Below, in pieces: positions 7,276 to 15,807 of a stretch of 64,000 nucleotides of DNA. Every line of letters begins with the position of its first letter. The first letter of the stretch is position 1. Position numbers and translations under genes: made by a program. The DNA is from Nostoc sp. CENA543 (GTDB lineage: Bacteria > Cyanobacteriota > Cyanobacteriia > Cyanobacteriales > Nostocaceae). The stretch is from contig NZ_CP023278.1 of assembly GCF_002896875.1 (NCBI RefSeq), positions 2,418,001 through 2,482,000 of the forward strand, read 5' to 3'. Below the pieces are notes generated by a model. It saw nothing but the letters and a program-made list of their open reading frames with translations, was not told the DNA's origin and made no database searches.

Positions 7276-10068
7276 ATGTCTGGACTAGATAAATTAGAAT
7301 TTGTTGGTCGTGAAGAACAACTCAAACGGATTATTTCTCTGGTACAAGCTGTTGAGAAACAACATATAATTTTAGTGGAAGGTAGGGGCGGTATTGGGAA
7401 AACTTGGTTACTCCATGAATTAAAATCTCGCCTACATCAATGTGCAATTGGCACAAGTGAAATCATAGATTGTGATATTCCTGTCTTTAAGGATGCAGGA
7501 GATTTATGTACACAAATTGCCAAGCAACTATACGATAACACCTATCAAGAATGGTTACTCCGGTTAAAACGACTCAGGGAAGATGAAAACCGTCTGAGTA
7601 AAATCGCCTATGAACAAGAACGCCAACAGTTAGAAAAATTTTTAGTCGATGCTATTAACCGCAAATCCCAACAACAGAAAATAGTATTTCTCGTTGATAC
7701 GATTGAAAAATTAGGACAGCCAGAGACGAGAGAAGATGCTTGGAAATATATTAGTGATTTGTGTCAGCAATTAGACAACGCCGTATTTATTTTAGCTGGT
7801 CGTCCTAGCATTGCCCATCAAATTTTAGCAATTAATTCACCCACAGATAATTTCACCTATTTAGAGTTAAATGAATTTACCCATGAGGATGTGCAAACAT
7901 ACATTCTTTCTAAAGAAGAACAGCTACATTTCACCCTTGAAGAAAACCTAGTCAAAAAGATTGTCATGCTTTCGGGTGGCAGTCCCATTATGATTGAATT
8001 TGGCGTAGAGTATGCCTATCGTCAAGTGATTCCAGATTGGTTAGAAACGGAAGATGTGGAAACTATCCCCAGTAGGTTGCAAAAAACTGGTGGATTTGAG
8101 GCGGAGATGGTGCGACATATTACACAGTTGCGGACATCAATGGATAGACTGACTCTCATGCTTTCCAGGATTCACCCATTAAATAGTTATGACATTGCTC
8201 ACTTATTAGAATTATCTCAAGCAGAGGCAGAAAGATTATTTATTGATGCCCAAAGTTATTTCTTTATTAAGCCCGTTATGGGTGGTTCTCAAATATCATT
8301 ACATGATATTGTCCGAGATTTAGTGAATAAATATGTCTGGCCGGATATTGACCCTGATAGAGAGTGGCGAAAACGAGATAGTCGGCTTGCGGCTAAATAT
8401 TTTGAGCAGCAAGATTATGAATTAGGCCCCCAAAAAAGAACATTAGAGATGCAACGAATCTCTGATCATTCTCAGCAAGCAGCTAATCTGGATTTCTTAA
8501 TTGAAGAAATTAAACAACTGCGAGAATTTAAGACTAGACAATGGTTATGGAATGCTTTATATGCAAATACCCAAACAGGATTTGACACTTGGTATACAGT
8601 AACTGATAGGATACGCAGTCAATCTAAGAAATTTAGCTTGGTGAATCAGTTATTAGGTATCGCCAAACAATTTGAAGCAGAATTACATCCCGATCAACTC
8701 ATGAAATTGAAAATTTTTGAGTCACGGATTGTTCATGCTTTACAAGATAAAAATGCTACTAAAAATGAAGTAGAAAAGTTAGAGGTGATGTTAGCTCAAC
8801 AGTCTGCTGATTCTGTACATCAAGCAGATATTTGTAATGTTTTGGGGATGTTAAATGCTAAATTACATCTCTATAATGATGCTTTGAAATATCAGCAAAA
8901 GTGTTTATCTCTAGTTCTAGATAGAAAATTATCAGCAGTAGTTCCCAATGTCGCCAACCAAGTTGGTTATCTGTATCGTCAACTGAATAATTATCAAGCC
9001 GCCGAGGAATTTTATAAACTTGGTTGGGACGCAGCAATGGAAATTGACTCTCCCAATAAAGGTTTAACTCAAGTCATGGCTAGTATTCAAAATAACTTGG
9101 GATATCTCTACGGAATCCAAAAAAATTACATCAAAGCAGAACAGTGTTTTAAAGCTGCTATTGATATGTGGACGAGTGTGGAGACAGAAAGGGAAATTGC
9201 CAATGCGGAAATCGCCTCTGCTACTATTTGGGTGAATGAGGGAAATTATTTAAAAGCTCAAAATCTCCTAGAACGCGCTTTAAGCCGTTGTGACAGTGAA
9301 GAAAACGACAATCGGATTTTGTGTAGAGGATACTTTCAATTAGGCTTAAATCAATGGTTTAGTGCTGAGGTAGAAAATCCAGCAATTTGGGATGTGACTC
9401 AGGTAAAATGGGATATGAACTTGCTGAGTTTAGCTCAAGATGCTTTAGAAAAAAGCCTCAAACTAGCCGAGAAATACGGTATTGAAGAAGAATTACCAGG
9501 AATTTTACATCAAACTGCTAGTGTGTATTGGCATCTAGGGTTTCAAAATAGCGATCGCACTCTACAAACACAAGCTCTCAAACTCAACGATCGCTCCTAC
9601 AAGACAAGTTTAGAATACAATGATATTCGCTACGCTATCGATAGTCTAGTCGGTAAAGCAGAATTTGATTATTATGCCACAACCTATGAGAAGATTGCTG
9701 ATTATGCCCAAGAATTAGGCGATCGCTTCCCATCCTATGAAAATGTTCATGGACTATATTTTGGTCGAATATTACGCATAGAAGGTGATGTCGCCTTTCA
9801 ACAAGCAAACTACGACATTGCCTTTAGTAAATATGCTCAAGCCATACCTAAAATCTTTTTAGATGGAGGCTTCGGCCCCTATTCAATTCGACATGAATTA
9901 AATTTACTCCAAAATAAAATCGCACGCCTACCCATTGAACTTGCTAAAACTCTCATTCAGCAACTTAAATCCCAGTGGCAAGATATTAAAGCACTTAAAG
10001 AATGGTGCGATCAACAAATGTTTCTCACTAGAATCCGTGCAAACAAACAGCCATCTTCTCATGCTTAG
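7276..10068 (+). CDS. STAND NTPase with TPR repeats
   Basis: 930 residues from the ATG at 7276. The N-terminal NTPase has LEFVGREEQL, Walker A EGRGGIGKTW (about residues 35-44), Walker B IVFLVDTIE (about 136-144), sensor-like FILAGRPS and the GGSP motif typical of NB-ARC/STAND proteins, followed by a winged-helix region. From about residue 500 to 850 helical repeats resemble TPRs (for example NQVGYLYRQLNNYQAAEEFY and NNLGYLYGIQKNYIKAEQCF). It is likely the sensor that oligomerises on a cue and activates the operon's protease and/or maturase. Its last 8 bp overlap the radical SAM gene, implying translational coupling. The arrangement recalls the TPR/STAND partner of the actinobacterial FxsB peptide-maturation systems. 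Confidence 0.85.
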   Translation: MSGLDKLEFVGREEQLKRIISLVQAVEKQHIILVEGRGGIGKTWLLHELKSRLHQCAIGTSEIIDCDIPVFKDAGDLCTQIAKQLYDNTYQEWLLRLKRLREDENRLSKIAYEQERQQLEKFLVDAINRKSQQQKIVFLVDTIEKLGQPETREDAWKYISDLCQQLDNAVFILAGRPSIAHQILAINSPTDNFTYLELNEFTHEDVQTYILSKEEQLHFTLEENLVKKIVMLSGGSPIMIEFGVEYAYRQVIPDWLETEDVETIPSRLQKTGGFEAEMVRHITQLRTSMDRLTLMLSRIHPLNSYDIAHLLELSQAEAERLFIDAQSYFFIKPVMGGSQISLHDIVRDLVNKYVWPDIDPDREWRKRDSRLAAKYFEQQDYELGPQKRTLEMQRISDHSQQAANLDFLIEEIKQLREFKTRQWLWNALYANTQTGFDTWYTVTDRIRSQSKKFSLVNQLLGIAKQFEAELHPDQLMKLKIFESRIVHALQDKNATKNEVEKLEVMLAQQSADSVHQADICNVLGMLNAKLHLYNDALKYQQKCLSLVLDRKLSAVVPNVANQVGYLYRQLNNYQAAEEFYKLGWDAAMEIDSPNKGLTQVMASIQNNLGYLYGIQKNYIKAEQCFKAAIDMWTSVETEREIANAEIASATIWVNEGNYLKAQNLLERALSRCDSEENDNRILCRGYFQLGLNQWFSAEVENPAIWDVTQVKWDMNLLSLAQDALEKSLKLAEKYGIEEELPGILHQTASVYWHLGFQNSDRTLQTQALKLNDRSYKTSLEYNDIRYAIDSLVGKAEFDYYATTYEKIADYAQELGDRFPSYENVHGLYFGRILRIEGDVAFQQANYDIAFSKYAQAIPKIFLDGGFGPYSIRHELNLLQNKIARLPIELAKTLIQQLKSQWQDIKALKEWCDQQMFLTRIRANKQPSSHA

Positions 10069-11548
10069 TCAAACAATTGAACCACCGAAAATTTTAGTTT
10101 CTCTTGATACTAACAACACAGCAACTGGACAATGCGACTGTGATGGCGGAGACTGTGCTTGTGATTTATCCCCTTTAGCAGTATCGCCATTACAGATAAA
10201 ATCATCTCCAGAGGTGTTTGATAAATTCGTGAGAGTTCCCAACTCACAAATCATGAATTTAGATGATAGTTATTCTATCTGTTACGGTAGTCATCATCAA
10301 TTAGCAGTTTTAAATAAATCAGCGTTAAATATATTAGCAAATTTTACCAATCCTCATAATCTCCAAGACATCGCTCTAGATTATCCTGACATTGAATTTA
10401 TCACCTTACAACAAGCTATCCAAAAATTATCTCAAGCCCGTTTAATCATTCCTGAAAATTACTCATGGCAACTCAGCGAAATTCCAGACACTTTAACCGC
10501 ATGGTTACATATTACTGACCGTTGTAACTTAAGGTGTGACTACTGTTATCTGCCTCATTTGCCAACAGATATGTCACCCGATATAGGCAAAGCCGCCATA
10601 GAATCTACATTTCGTTCTGCCACTTTAAATAATTACCGTCGCGTCAGACTCAAATATGCAGGTGGAGAAGCATTGCTATGTTCTTCTTTGATTCAACATC
10701 TCCATTTGTATGCTCAATATCTTAGCCAAGAAACAGATATCGCCTTAGATGGGGTTGTTCTCAGCAACGGCACATTAATTACACCTGAAATTGTCGAAAT
10801 GCTGCAAAAATTAAACCTGCGGCTGATGATTTCACTAGATGGATTATCCAACTTTCACGACAGTCAGCGTTGTTATGCAAATGGTAAAGGTTCATTTTCA
10901 GATGTTGAAAGAGGAATTAAAATCGCGTTGCAAAATGGTTTGACTCCCGATATTTCCATTACAGTTAGTGGTAGGAATGCAGCCGGATTACCTGCTTTAA
11001 TGGCATGGATATTAGAATATAATTTACCTTTTAGTTTAAATTTTTATCGAGAAAACGAACTCTCAGCTAATTATCAAGACTTGCAACTAGAAGAATCTCA
11101 AATTATTGAGGGAATGTTAGCAACATTCCAAGTAATTGAATCGCAATTACCCCATCGGAGTTTACTAGGTTCATTAATTGACCGCGCCAACTTATCATCG
11201 CCTCATAAACGTACCTGTGGAGTTGGACAAAGCTATCTTGTATTTGATTACAAAGGACAAATTGCCAAATGCCAAATGCAACTACATAAAACTGTATCTT
11301 CAATTGACAATCCAGACCCTTTAAGTGTGATACGAAAAGATAAAATCGGTATTCAGAATTTATCTGTTGAAGAAAAAGAAGGCTGTCGTACCTGTGAATG
11401 GAAATATTGGTGTACAGGCGGTTGTCCCTTAGCAACATTTAAAGCCACAGGTCGTTATGATATTCAATCCCCAAATTGCAATATTTACAAAGCGTTATAT
11501 CCTGAAGCCGTGCGGCTAGAAGGCTTACGCTTGATCAAATATAGCTAG
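10061..11548 (+). CDS. Radical SAM/SPASM peptide maturase with N-terminal Cys/Asp-rich segment
   Basis: 495 residues from the ATG at 10061, which overlaps the STAND gene stop; an earlier in-frame start would lie deep inside that gene. Order of parts: residues 25-35 carry CDCDGGDCACD (Cys 25, 27, 32, 34); residues ~50-135 resemble a PqqD-like peptide-recognition fold (QLAVLNKSALNILANF ... AIQKLSQARLIIP); residues ~148-340 are the radical SAM barrel with CNLRCDYC (C155, C159, C162); residues ~385-480 form a SPASM domain binding extra Fe-S clusters (TCGVGQ, CRTCEWKYWCTGGC, SPNC). Enzymes of this class install carbon-carbon or thioether cross-links in ribosomal peptides. No separate precursor gene was found next to it, so the Cys-rich start could be a built-in substrate, a vestigial precursor or a metal site. 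Confidence 0.85.
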   Translation: MLSQTIEPPKILVSLDTNNTATGQCDCDGGDCACDLSPLAVSPLQIKSSPEVFDKFVRVPNSQIMNLDDSYSICYGSHHQLAVLNKSALNILANFTNPHNLQDIALDYPDIEFITLQQAIQKLSQARLIIPENYSWQLSEIPDTLTAWLHITDRCNLRCDYCYLPHLPTDMSPDIGKAAIESTFRSATLNNYRRVRLKYAGGEALLCSSLIQHLHLYAQYLSQETDIALDGVVLSNGTLITPEIVEMLQKLNLRLMISLDGLSNFHDSQRCYANGKGSFSDVERGIKIALQNGLTPDISITVSGRNAAGLPALMAWILEYNLPFSLNFYRENELSANYQDLQLEESQIIEGMLATFQVIESQLPHRSLLGSLIDRANLSSPHKRTCGVGQSYLVFDYKGQIAKCQMQLHKTVSSIDNPDPLSVIRKDKIGIQNLSVEEKEGCRTCEWKYWCTGGCPLATFKATGRYDIQSPNCNIYKALYPEAVRLEGLRLIKYS

Positions 11549-11568
11549 GGGGAGGAGTAATGAGTGCG

Positions 11569-11644
11569 GTTAGCGGAAGCGGGGCGTTGAGCAGCGTGCT
11601 GAGTAGTGAGTAATGAGTAATGAGTAATGAGTAATGAGTAATGA
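11569..11644. repeat. Hairpin module followed by GAGTAAT heptamers
   Basis: GTTAGCGGAAGCGGGGCGTT and the following GAGCAGCGTGCT (11569-11600) form the recurrent hairpin module. A run of about six GAGTAAT heptamers then leads to a TTGACTA run at 11647-11669 that reaches the end of the amylase gene. It is spacer between the convergent maturase and amylase genes. Confidence 0.7.
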
Positions 11645-11658
11645 ATGTTGACTATTGA

Positions 11659-13110
11659 CTATTGACTACCCAAAATACAGCCGCTACGTGGGGGAAGTGT
11701 TAATGACAGGCTTTCGTTATGCCAATTAAACTCAGGTTTGCCGTATAACAATTTTTGGGGTTGAGTCTGTAAATTGGTGATATCTACATCAGCTTGCACT
11801 GGTGCTGTACCGACATTCACCGCAATAATTAGTTCCTCTTGTCCTAACTTACGGGCGAAAATATACAATGTTCCTTGGGCGGAAATGACTTGATACTCAC
11901 CTGTACGTAAGGCTGGGTAGGAGTGACGTAAGGCGATTAATTGGCGGTGAGTCTGGTAAATTTCTCTATCCCAGCTAGCTTCTAAGGGAAAACCACGGCG
12001 AGAGTCGGGATCTAGTTTTCCTGGTAAACCTACTTCATCCCCATAATAGATACTCGGCGCGCCGGGAAAAGTGAGTAGTAGGAGAGTGGCTAACTCTACG
12101 CTGGGTTTATCGTCGCCAGCGATGCTAATTAATCTGGCGGTGTCGTGACTAGCGAGTAAATTGAGTTGGGTAAGCTGAATTTCCCAGGGGTACAGTTGCA
12201 ATAGTTCTTCAATTTTAGCGGCGTACTCAGCTGCAAATAGCGGTGGGTGTGGTTGATAGTCACGACCTTGGACTTGTTCTAAGGCTACGCGATCGCCTGC
12301 TGTAAAAGCAATGGTCGGCCCGGCAAATAAATAGTTCATCACACCATCAAATTGTGTCCCATCTAGCCATTCGCGGGAATCTCCCCACACTTCCCCCACA
12401 ATATAAGCTTCGGGGTTAATGGCTTTGACGCGATCGCGAAATTCTTGCCAAAAGCCGGGAGTTTTAATTTCAAAGGGAACATCTAGCCGCCAGCCATCAA
12501 TACCGAATTTAATCCAGTATTCAGCAATTTCCATGATATATTCCCGCACCTCTGGGTTATCGTGGTTAAGTACCGGTAAAGCGCGGTTATCTGCCCAACC
12601 CACATAATTAGCTGGTAACTCACCCGTGTACGGCGCAAGTGGCCAGCCTTCAATTTTGAACCAATTTAACCAAGGTGAATAAGGGCCGTTTTCCAAAATG
12701 TCATGGAAAAAGAAAAATCCTCGACTGGCGTGATTAAATACTCCATCAAGAACAACTTTAATATTTCTTTCGTGGGCTGCATCTAGTAATTCTTTAAAGG
12801 CCGAATTTCCCCCTAACATCGGGTCTACTTGATAGTAATCATGGGTATGATAGCGGTGATTACTAGCTGATTGAAATATAGGAGTGAAATAAATGGCATT
12901 AATGCCTAAATCCTCGATGTAATCTAATTGTTCCATAATGCCCCATAAATCACCACCCTTGTATCCTTGCAGTGTGGGCATAGCCTCCCAGTCTTCCCAG
13001 GAAGCATTTTGCAGTAAGCGTTTGCGAGTTTGTTTACTTCTAGCGAATCTATCGGGGAAAATTTGGTAGAAAACAGCGTGCTTTACCCAATCTGGTGTTT
13101 GAATTTGCAT
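11659..13110 (-). CDS. GH13 alpha-amylase family enzyme (neopullulanase/cyclomaltodextrinase-like)
   Basis: 483 residues. The four conserved GH13 regions are visible: VVLDGVFNH, GWRLDVP (nucleophile Asp), VGEVWG (acid/base Glu) and ASHDTAR (transition-state Asp). It starts straight into the barrel (DWVKHAVFYQIFPDRFARS) without the extra N-terminal domain of classical neopullulanases and has no signal peptide, so a cytoplasmic role in glycogen or maltodextrin breakdown is likely. It is transcribed away from glgC, placing glycogen synthesis and turnover side by side. The exact substrate cannot be told from sequence. Confidence 0.9.
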   Translation of the reverse strand: MQIQTPDWVKHAVFYQIFPDRFARSKQTRKRLLQNASWEDWEAMPTLQGYKGGDLWGIMEQLDYIEDLGINAIYFTPIFQSASNHRYHTHDYYQVDPMLGGNSAFKELLDAAHERNIKVVLDGVFNHASRGFFFFHDILENGPYSPWLNWFKIEGWPLAPYTGELPANYVGWADNRALPVLNHDNPEVREYIMEIAEYWIKFGIDGWRLDVPFEIKTPGFWQEFRDRVKAINPEAYIVGEVWGDSREWLDGTQFDGVMNYLFAGPTIAFTAGDRVALEQVQGRDYQPHPPLFAAEYAAKIEELLQLYPWEIQLTQLNLLASHDTARLISIAGDDKPSVELATLLLLTFPGAPSIYYGDEVGLPGKLDPDSRRGFPLEASWDREIYQTHRQLIALRHSYPALRTGEYQVISAQGTLYIFARKLGQEELIIAVNVGTAPVQADVDITNLQTQPQKLLYGKPEFNWHNESLSLTLPPRSGCILGSQ

Positions 13111-13458
13111 GATTGTTGAGTGCGTAGTTCAGTAGTCATTTTGACTTTAAACTAAATATTTGCGGTTCTCACTTCTGGTAGAAAAATTTTAGTCAATAGT
13201 CAATAGTCATTAGTCAACAGTCAACAGTCAACAGTCATTACTCATTACTCAGCACGCTGCTCAACGCCCCGCTACCGCTAACAGCACTCATTACTCAGCA
13301 CTTCTCCCTTGTCTCCCCTGCCCCCTGCCCCCTGCCCCATCCCCAAAATTCAGTTTTACCAAAATTCTTTTCCGATAATCTTTGATCCCCCCCTTACCAG
13401 AGGCTACATACAGTCCTAAACTGTAGGTGGGAATCAAAAGGCAGTCGGGAGACATCTT
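13111..13458. other. Divergent spacer between amylase and glgC, filled with STRRs
   Basis: It contains AGTCAAC/AGTCAAT heptamers (about 13190-13250), a reversed hairpin module (AACGCCCCGCTACCGCTAAC, 13263-13282), a CCCCTGC run (13314-13338) and, nearest glgC, a stem-loop at 13381-13437. No gene was found. The amylase and glgC promoters must lie here but cannot be pinpointed. Confidence 0.6.
13381..13437 (+). promoter_or_regulatory. Stem-loop in the glgC leader
   Basis: TTTGATCCCCCC pairs with GGTGGGAATCAAA, and an inner TACAGT (13409-13414) pairs with ACTGTA (13420-13425). The structure ends about 10 nt before the GGGAG ribosome binding site at 13447-13451. It could affect glgC mRNA stability or translation; no riboswitch class was recognised. 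Confidence 0.45.
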
Positions 13459-14748
13459 GTGAAAAAAGTATTAGCAATTATCCTTGGAGGTGGTGCGGGT
13501 ACTCGCCTGTATCCCCTCACCAAACTACGTGCTAAACCCGCAGTACCAGTAGCAGGGAAATACCGCCTAATAGATATCCCTGTTAGTAACTGCATTAATT
13601 CAGAAATTTTTAAAATCTACGTTCTCACGCAATTTAACTCAGCGTCTCTTAACCGTCACATTGCCCGCACTTATAATTTTAGCGGTTTTAGTGAAGGTTT
13701 TGTGGAAGTGCTGGCTGCCCAGCAAACACCAGAAAACCCGAACTGGTTTCAGGGAACAGCCGATGCTGTACGCCAGTATATATGGCTTTTGGAAGAATGG
13801 GATGTGGATGAGTACCTGATCTTATCAGGGGATCACCTCTACCGTATGGACTACCGTCTATTTGTCCAACGCCATCGGGAAACCAACGCCGATATTACCC
13901 TTTCGGTAATCCCCATCGACGACCACCGCGCTTCAGATTTTGGTTTAATGAAAATTGACCAATCTGGGCGGGTAGTTGATTTTAGCGAGAAACCCAAAGG
14001 CGACGCTTTAGCGCAGATGCAGGTTGATACCACTGTTTTGGGATTAACTCCAGAACAAGCAGCCCTACAGCCCTACATCGCCTCAATGGGGATTTACGTA
14101 TTTAAAAAAGATGTTTTGATCAAACTTTTGAAAGAATCTTTAGAACGGACTGATTTTGGTAAGGAAATTATTCCTGATGCCGCCAAAGATCACAACGTTC
14201 AAGCTTATTTATTCGATGGCTACTGGGAAGACATCGGAACGATAGAAGCCTTTTATAATGCCAATTTAGCCCTCACACAGCAGCCATTACCACCCTTTAG
14301 TTTCTACGACGAAGAAGCCCCCATTTACACCCGTCCTCGTTACTTGCCACCCACAAAATTGTTAGATTGTCAAGTAACAGAATCAATTATTGGTGAAGGC
14401 TGCATTTTGAAAAATTGCCGCATTCAACACTCAGTTTTAGGAGTGCGATCGCGAGTAGAATCTGGCTGTATCATCGAAGAATCTTTACTTATGGGTGCTG
14501 ACTTCTATCAACCTTCTGTAGAACGTCAGTGCAGCATAGATAAAGGCGAAATCCCCGTTGGTATCGGCCCAGATACCATCATTCGCCGCGCCATCATCGA
14601 CAAAAACGCCCGCATCGGTCACGATGTCAAAATCATCAATAAAGACAACGTGCAGGAAGCCAACCGCGAAAGTCAAGGTTTTTACATCCGTAGCGGAATT
14701 GTAGTTGTCTTGAAAAATGCCGTAATTCCCGATGGAATGATTATTTAG
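13459..14748 (+). CDS. glgC: Glucose-1-phosphate adenylyltransferase (ADP-glucose pyrophosphorylase)
   Basis: 429 residues, the usual length for cyanobacterial GlgC. The GTG start at 13459 follows GGGAG at a suitable distance. N-terminal [26 protein letters not shown]-type nucleotide-binding loop (given here as [12 protein letters not shown]), catalytic GDHLYRMDY, and SEKPKG and EDIGTIEAF segments for glucose-1-phosphate binding. The C-terminal left-handed beta-helix ([22 protein letters not shown]) carries the allosteric region, activated by 3-phosphoglycerate and inhibited by phosphate in cyanobacteria. It makes ADP-glucose, the committed step of glycogen synthesis. Confidence 0.97.
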   Translation: MKKVLAIILGGGAGTRLYPLTKLRAKPAVPVAGKYRLIDIPVSNCINSEIFKIYVLTQFNSASLNRHIARTYNFSGFSEGFVEVLAAQQTPENPNWFQGTADAVRQYIWLLEEWDVDEYLILSGDHLYRMDYRLFVQRHRETNADITLSVIPIDDHRASDFGLMKIDQSGRVVDFSEKPKGDALAQMQVDTTVLGLTPEQAALQPYIASMGIYVFKKDVLIKLLKESLERTDFGKEIIPDAAKDHNVQAYLFDGYWEDIGTIEAFYNANLALTQQPLPPFSFYDEEAPIYTRPRYLPPTKLLDCQVTESIIGEGCILKNCRIQHSVLGVRSRVESGCIIEESLLMGADFYQPSVERQCSIDKGEIPVGIGPDTIIRRAIIDKNARIGHDVKIINKDNVQEANRESQGFYIRSGIVVVLKNAVIPDGMII

Positions 14749-14982
14749 TCATTAGTCATTAGTCATTAGTCATTAGTCATTAGTTAATATTTTGACTATG
14801 AACCGTTGACCAAATAATTGGCAGCCGTTAATTATTGGGGTTTCCAGCCCCACTGACTGTAATTGCGAATTGCGTTAGCGTAGTGGGACGTTAGTCCATT
14901 GCGAATTGCGAATTGCGTTAGCGGAGCGGGGCGTTAGCCCATTGCGAATTGGTTTGACTGTTGACTATGGACTCTTGACTAA
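14749..14982. repeat. AGTCATT heptamers and two hairpin modules
   Basis: Five AGTCATT heptamers directly follow the glgC stop (14750-14783). GTTAGCGTAGTGGGACGTTA (14874 onward) and GTTAGCGGAGCGGGGCGTTA (14917 onward) are two hairpin modules embedded in a run of GCGAATT heptamers. No coding capacity. Confidence 0.7.
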
Positions 14983-15444
14983 ATGACTAAACTACAGTTG
15001 CTAATTGGCCTTCCTGGCAGTGGTAAGTCAACCTTGGCACAAAAATTAATCACAGAATGCCCCCAGATGCAACTGATTTCTACAGATGCCATCAGGGGGC
15101 AATTATTTGGTGCAGAATCAATACAAGGGTCTTGGCTGTTAATTTGGCAGGAAATTGAACAACAATTACAACAGGCGATCGCTAAAAATAGAGATGTTAT
15201 ATTTGATGCCACCAATGCCCAAAGATCCCATCGTCGAGAAATCATTACTCTTGCTCATGATCTGGGCTTTACCTACATTAGAGGAATATGGGTACAAACT
15301 CCAGTTTGGCTATGTTTAGCACGTAACAAAAAACGCCTTCGCCAAGTCCCAGAAGAAGTAATCTTACGAATGCACCGCCAACTGCGTGACGCACCCCCTA
15401 GTTTGGCAGAAGGACTAAATGAGATTGTTAAACTATGGGTGTAG
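14983..15444 (+). CDS. Small P-loop kinase-like ATPase
   Basis: 153 residues. Walker A GLPGSGKST sits at the extreme N-terminus (residues 8-16), DVIFDATNAQRSHRREII fits the second half of a polynucleotide kinase or zeta-toxin-like fold, and the Arg-rich RNKKRLRQVPEEVILRMHR could be the lid. Such proteins are annotated as AAA family or polynucleotide kinase-like ATPases; the substrate is unknown. No antitoxin-like partner lies beside it. It stands alone between STRR-rich spacers. Confidence 0.75.
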   Translation: MTKLQLLIGLPGSGKSTLAQKLITECPQMQLISTDAIRGQLFGAESIQGSWLLIWQEIEQQLQQAIAKNRDVIFDATNAQRSHRREIITLAHDLGFTYIRGIWVQTPVWLCLARNKKRLRQVPEEVILRMHRQLRDAPPSLAEGLNEIVKLWV

Positions 15445-15546
15445 GGAATGGGGATGGAGGCAGGGGGCAGGGGGCAGGGGGCAGGGGGCAGGGGAGAAAA
15501 ACTATTGACTATTGACTATTGACTATTGACCAAAAGGTACTAAACT
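15445..15546. repeat. GGGGGCA and TTGACTA heptamer runs
   Basis: Four or five GGGGGCA units (15462-15494) are followed by four TTGACTA-type units (15505-15530), ending just before the next start. This is a plain STRR spacer. Confidence 0.75.
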
Positions 15547-15807
15547 ATGAGCCGAATTAATCCTTATACACTGCAAATGCAGATTACGCGGATGTTTGAG
15601 CAAGGACAATCATTCTTTGCAATTACTAAAGTCCAAGAATGGTTGAAAGAACGTAATCAAAATCCTTTAGATTACGATATTCTATTCCATCAAAAACCTG
15701 CTCCCCCTGGTTCAAAGGAAGTGATGGTGGTGGAAATTGAGTTACGGCGTAAGGATGGACAACCTGTAGATCCTTGGTTACAAGAACAAGCTAACCTGCA
15801 CGCTTGA
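15547..15807 (+). CDS. Conserved hypothetical protein
   Basis: 86 residues, with no recognised domain. It begins SRINPYTLQMQITRMFEQGQ, has a predicted alpha/beta mix (AITKVQEWLKERNQNP, then VMVVEIELRRKDG) and ends DPWLQEQANLHA. The orderly codon use and compact sequence argue for a real gene, probably a cyanobacterial family of unknown function. Its end overlaps the convergent downstream gene by 17 bp. Confidence 0.6.
   Translation: MSRINPYTLQMQITRMFEQGQSFFAITKVQEWLKERNQNPLDYDILFHQKPAPPGSKEVMVVEIELRRKDGQPVDPWLQEQANLHA

Noticed and set aside
9935-10060. Earlier in-frame start for the radical SAM gene
   Set aside because: It would overlap the STAND gene by 134 bp. The added 42 residues are not part of any visible domain, and the ATG at 10061 sits in an 8-bp overlap typical of coupled genes.
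14983-15807. Toxin-antitoxin pair (zeta-like kinase plus 86-residue protein)
   Set aside because: The genes are separated by a 102-bp repeat spacer, the order is unusual, and the small protein has no epsilon-like features.
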